From NCBI GenBank assembly GCA_965250265.1, contig CBDFNO010000015.1, positions 863,620 to 927,619 on the forward strand: a DNA stretch of 64,000 nucleotides, written 5' to 3'. Positions within the stretch are counted from its first letter, which is position 1. Each line of letters begins with the position of its first letter. The stretch is from PRS1 sp965250265 (GTDB lineage: Bacteria > Bacteroidota > Bacteroidia > Flavobacteriales > Flavobacteriaceae). The notes beneath the pieces are model-generated. The model saw only the letters and a program-made list of their open reading frames with translations, was not told the DNA's origin and made no database searches. Positions 63,637 to 64,000 of the stretch are shown piece after piece. A program made the translations under genes and the position numbers.

Positions 63637-64000
63637 TTATAATCCCAGTATTTTCTTTAGCTGTTTGTCATCCACATCTGCGCCTGCAAAATCATCGAAT
63701 GCTTTCTCAGTAGCCTCAATGATATGATGAGTAATAAATGCTGCACCTTCTTTGGCTCCTTGTTCTGGACTTTTTATAACACATTCCCATTCTAAAACAG
63801 CCCAAACATCACAACCATATTCAGTTAATTTAGAAAAAATAGTTTTAAAATCCACTTGCCCATCTCCAGGTGACCGATAGCGTCCTGCACGATCTTTCCA
63901 GTTATTATAACCTCCAAAAGTTCCTTTTTTCCCTGTTGGATTAAACTCTGAATCTTTTACATGAAATGCTTTTATGAATTCATGATAATGGTCGATATAC
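63637..64000 (-). CDS. Sugar phosphate isomerase/epimerase-like TIM barrel (partial)
   Basis: The gene enters from the right edge and ends at 63637; about 120 C-terminal residues are visible. The stretch HVKDSEFNPTGKKGTFGGY, then RAGRYRSPGDGQVDF and VLEWECVIKSP match the xylose isomerase-like/AP endonuclease-2 fold with metal-binding His and Glu. These enzymes isomerise or epimerise sugars, including keto-sugars, and usually partner with DUF1080 and Gfo/Idh/MocA oxidoreductases. The N-terminus lies outside the window. Confidence 0.85.
   Translation of the reverse strand, partial: YIDHYHEFIKAFHVKDSEFNPTGKKGTFGGYNNWKDRAGRYRSPGDGQVDFKTIFSKLTEYGCDVWAVLEWECVIKSPEQGAKEGAAFITHHIIEATEKAFDDFAGADVDDKQLKKILGL

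Overview
This is a low-GC chromosomal window from a member of the Bacteroidota, most likely a (probably marine) Flavobacteriaceae. The evidence is: two proteins with type IX secretion (T9SS) C-terminal sorting domains, one of them a PorZ-like propeller; start sites without Shine-Dalgarno sequences; several promoters of the Bacteroidota form TTTG-N18..22-TAnnTTTG; a TonB-dependent receptor; an OmpA protein with thrombospondin type 3 repeats; and gene orders usual in flavobacteria (rpmF-fabH-accB-accC, porZ-recO). There are about 60 protein genes, one tRNA-Ala(GGC), several hairpin terminators, and no rRNA, CRISPR array, transposase or phage gene. Most of the window is core chromosome.

Layout. 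1-6.7 kb: the end of an AddA-like helicase-nuclease, kbl, ompA, the AddB-like partner and a hydrolase, then tRNA-Ala. 6.8-15.5 kb: universal stress protein, MATE exporter, a tiny membrane protein, QueD-like enzyme, LpxH, secreted esterase, MFS exporter, recJ, OsmC and an AhpD-like protein. 15.6-20.5 kb: rsmI, a conserved hypothetical, tdk-alr, mscL, asd. 20.5-26.1 kb: a compact four-gene minus-strand operon (GcvT-like protein, two PYROXD2/CrtI-like flavoproteins, Rieske oxygenase) bounded by a 14-bp direct repeat. 26.4-31.4 kb: fatty-acid start genes accC, accB, fabH with rpmF, DUF177 and pdxA. 31.4-39.4 kb: ribE, a PID-CTERM-like small protein, an exported ADP-ribosylglycohydrolase-fold lipoprotein, yicC-gmk-nadD, transporters. 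39.5-45.6 kb: metB, an outer-membrane protein, gdhA, and an AlgJ/AlgI-type O-acetylation pair. 45.8-59.4 kb: porZ-recO-TonB receptor, a T9SS cargo, recX, a JmjC-like protein, a frameshifted Coa1-family gene, an M61 peptidase, umuC-umuD. 59.5-64 kb: a sugar cluster (GH20 hexosaminidase, lactonase, DUF1080 hydrolase, sugar isomerase/epimerase running off the end).

DNA repair is well represented (AddA/AddB-like, recJ, recO, recX, umuCD). The part most likely to hold an undescribed pathway is the 20.5-26.1 kb operon. A Rieske oxygenase of the glycine-betaine/carnitine type, a folate-binding GcvT-like protein and two flavoproteins suggest oxidative breakdown of a methylated compound with capture of one-carbon units. 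The substrate cannot be read from sequence. Other points of note are the broken Coa1 gene, the PID-CTERM-like miniprotein with a GC-rich triplet tract, the 33-residue membrane protein before queD, the separated AddAB genes, and the probable 3-keto-sugar cluster at the right edge.
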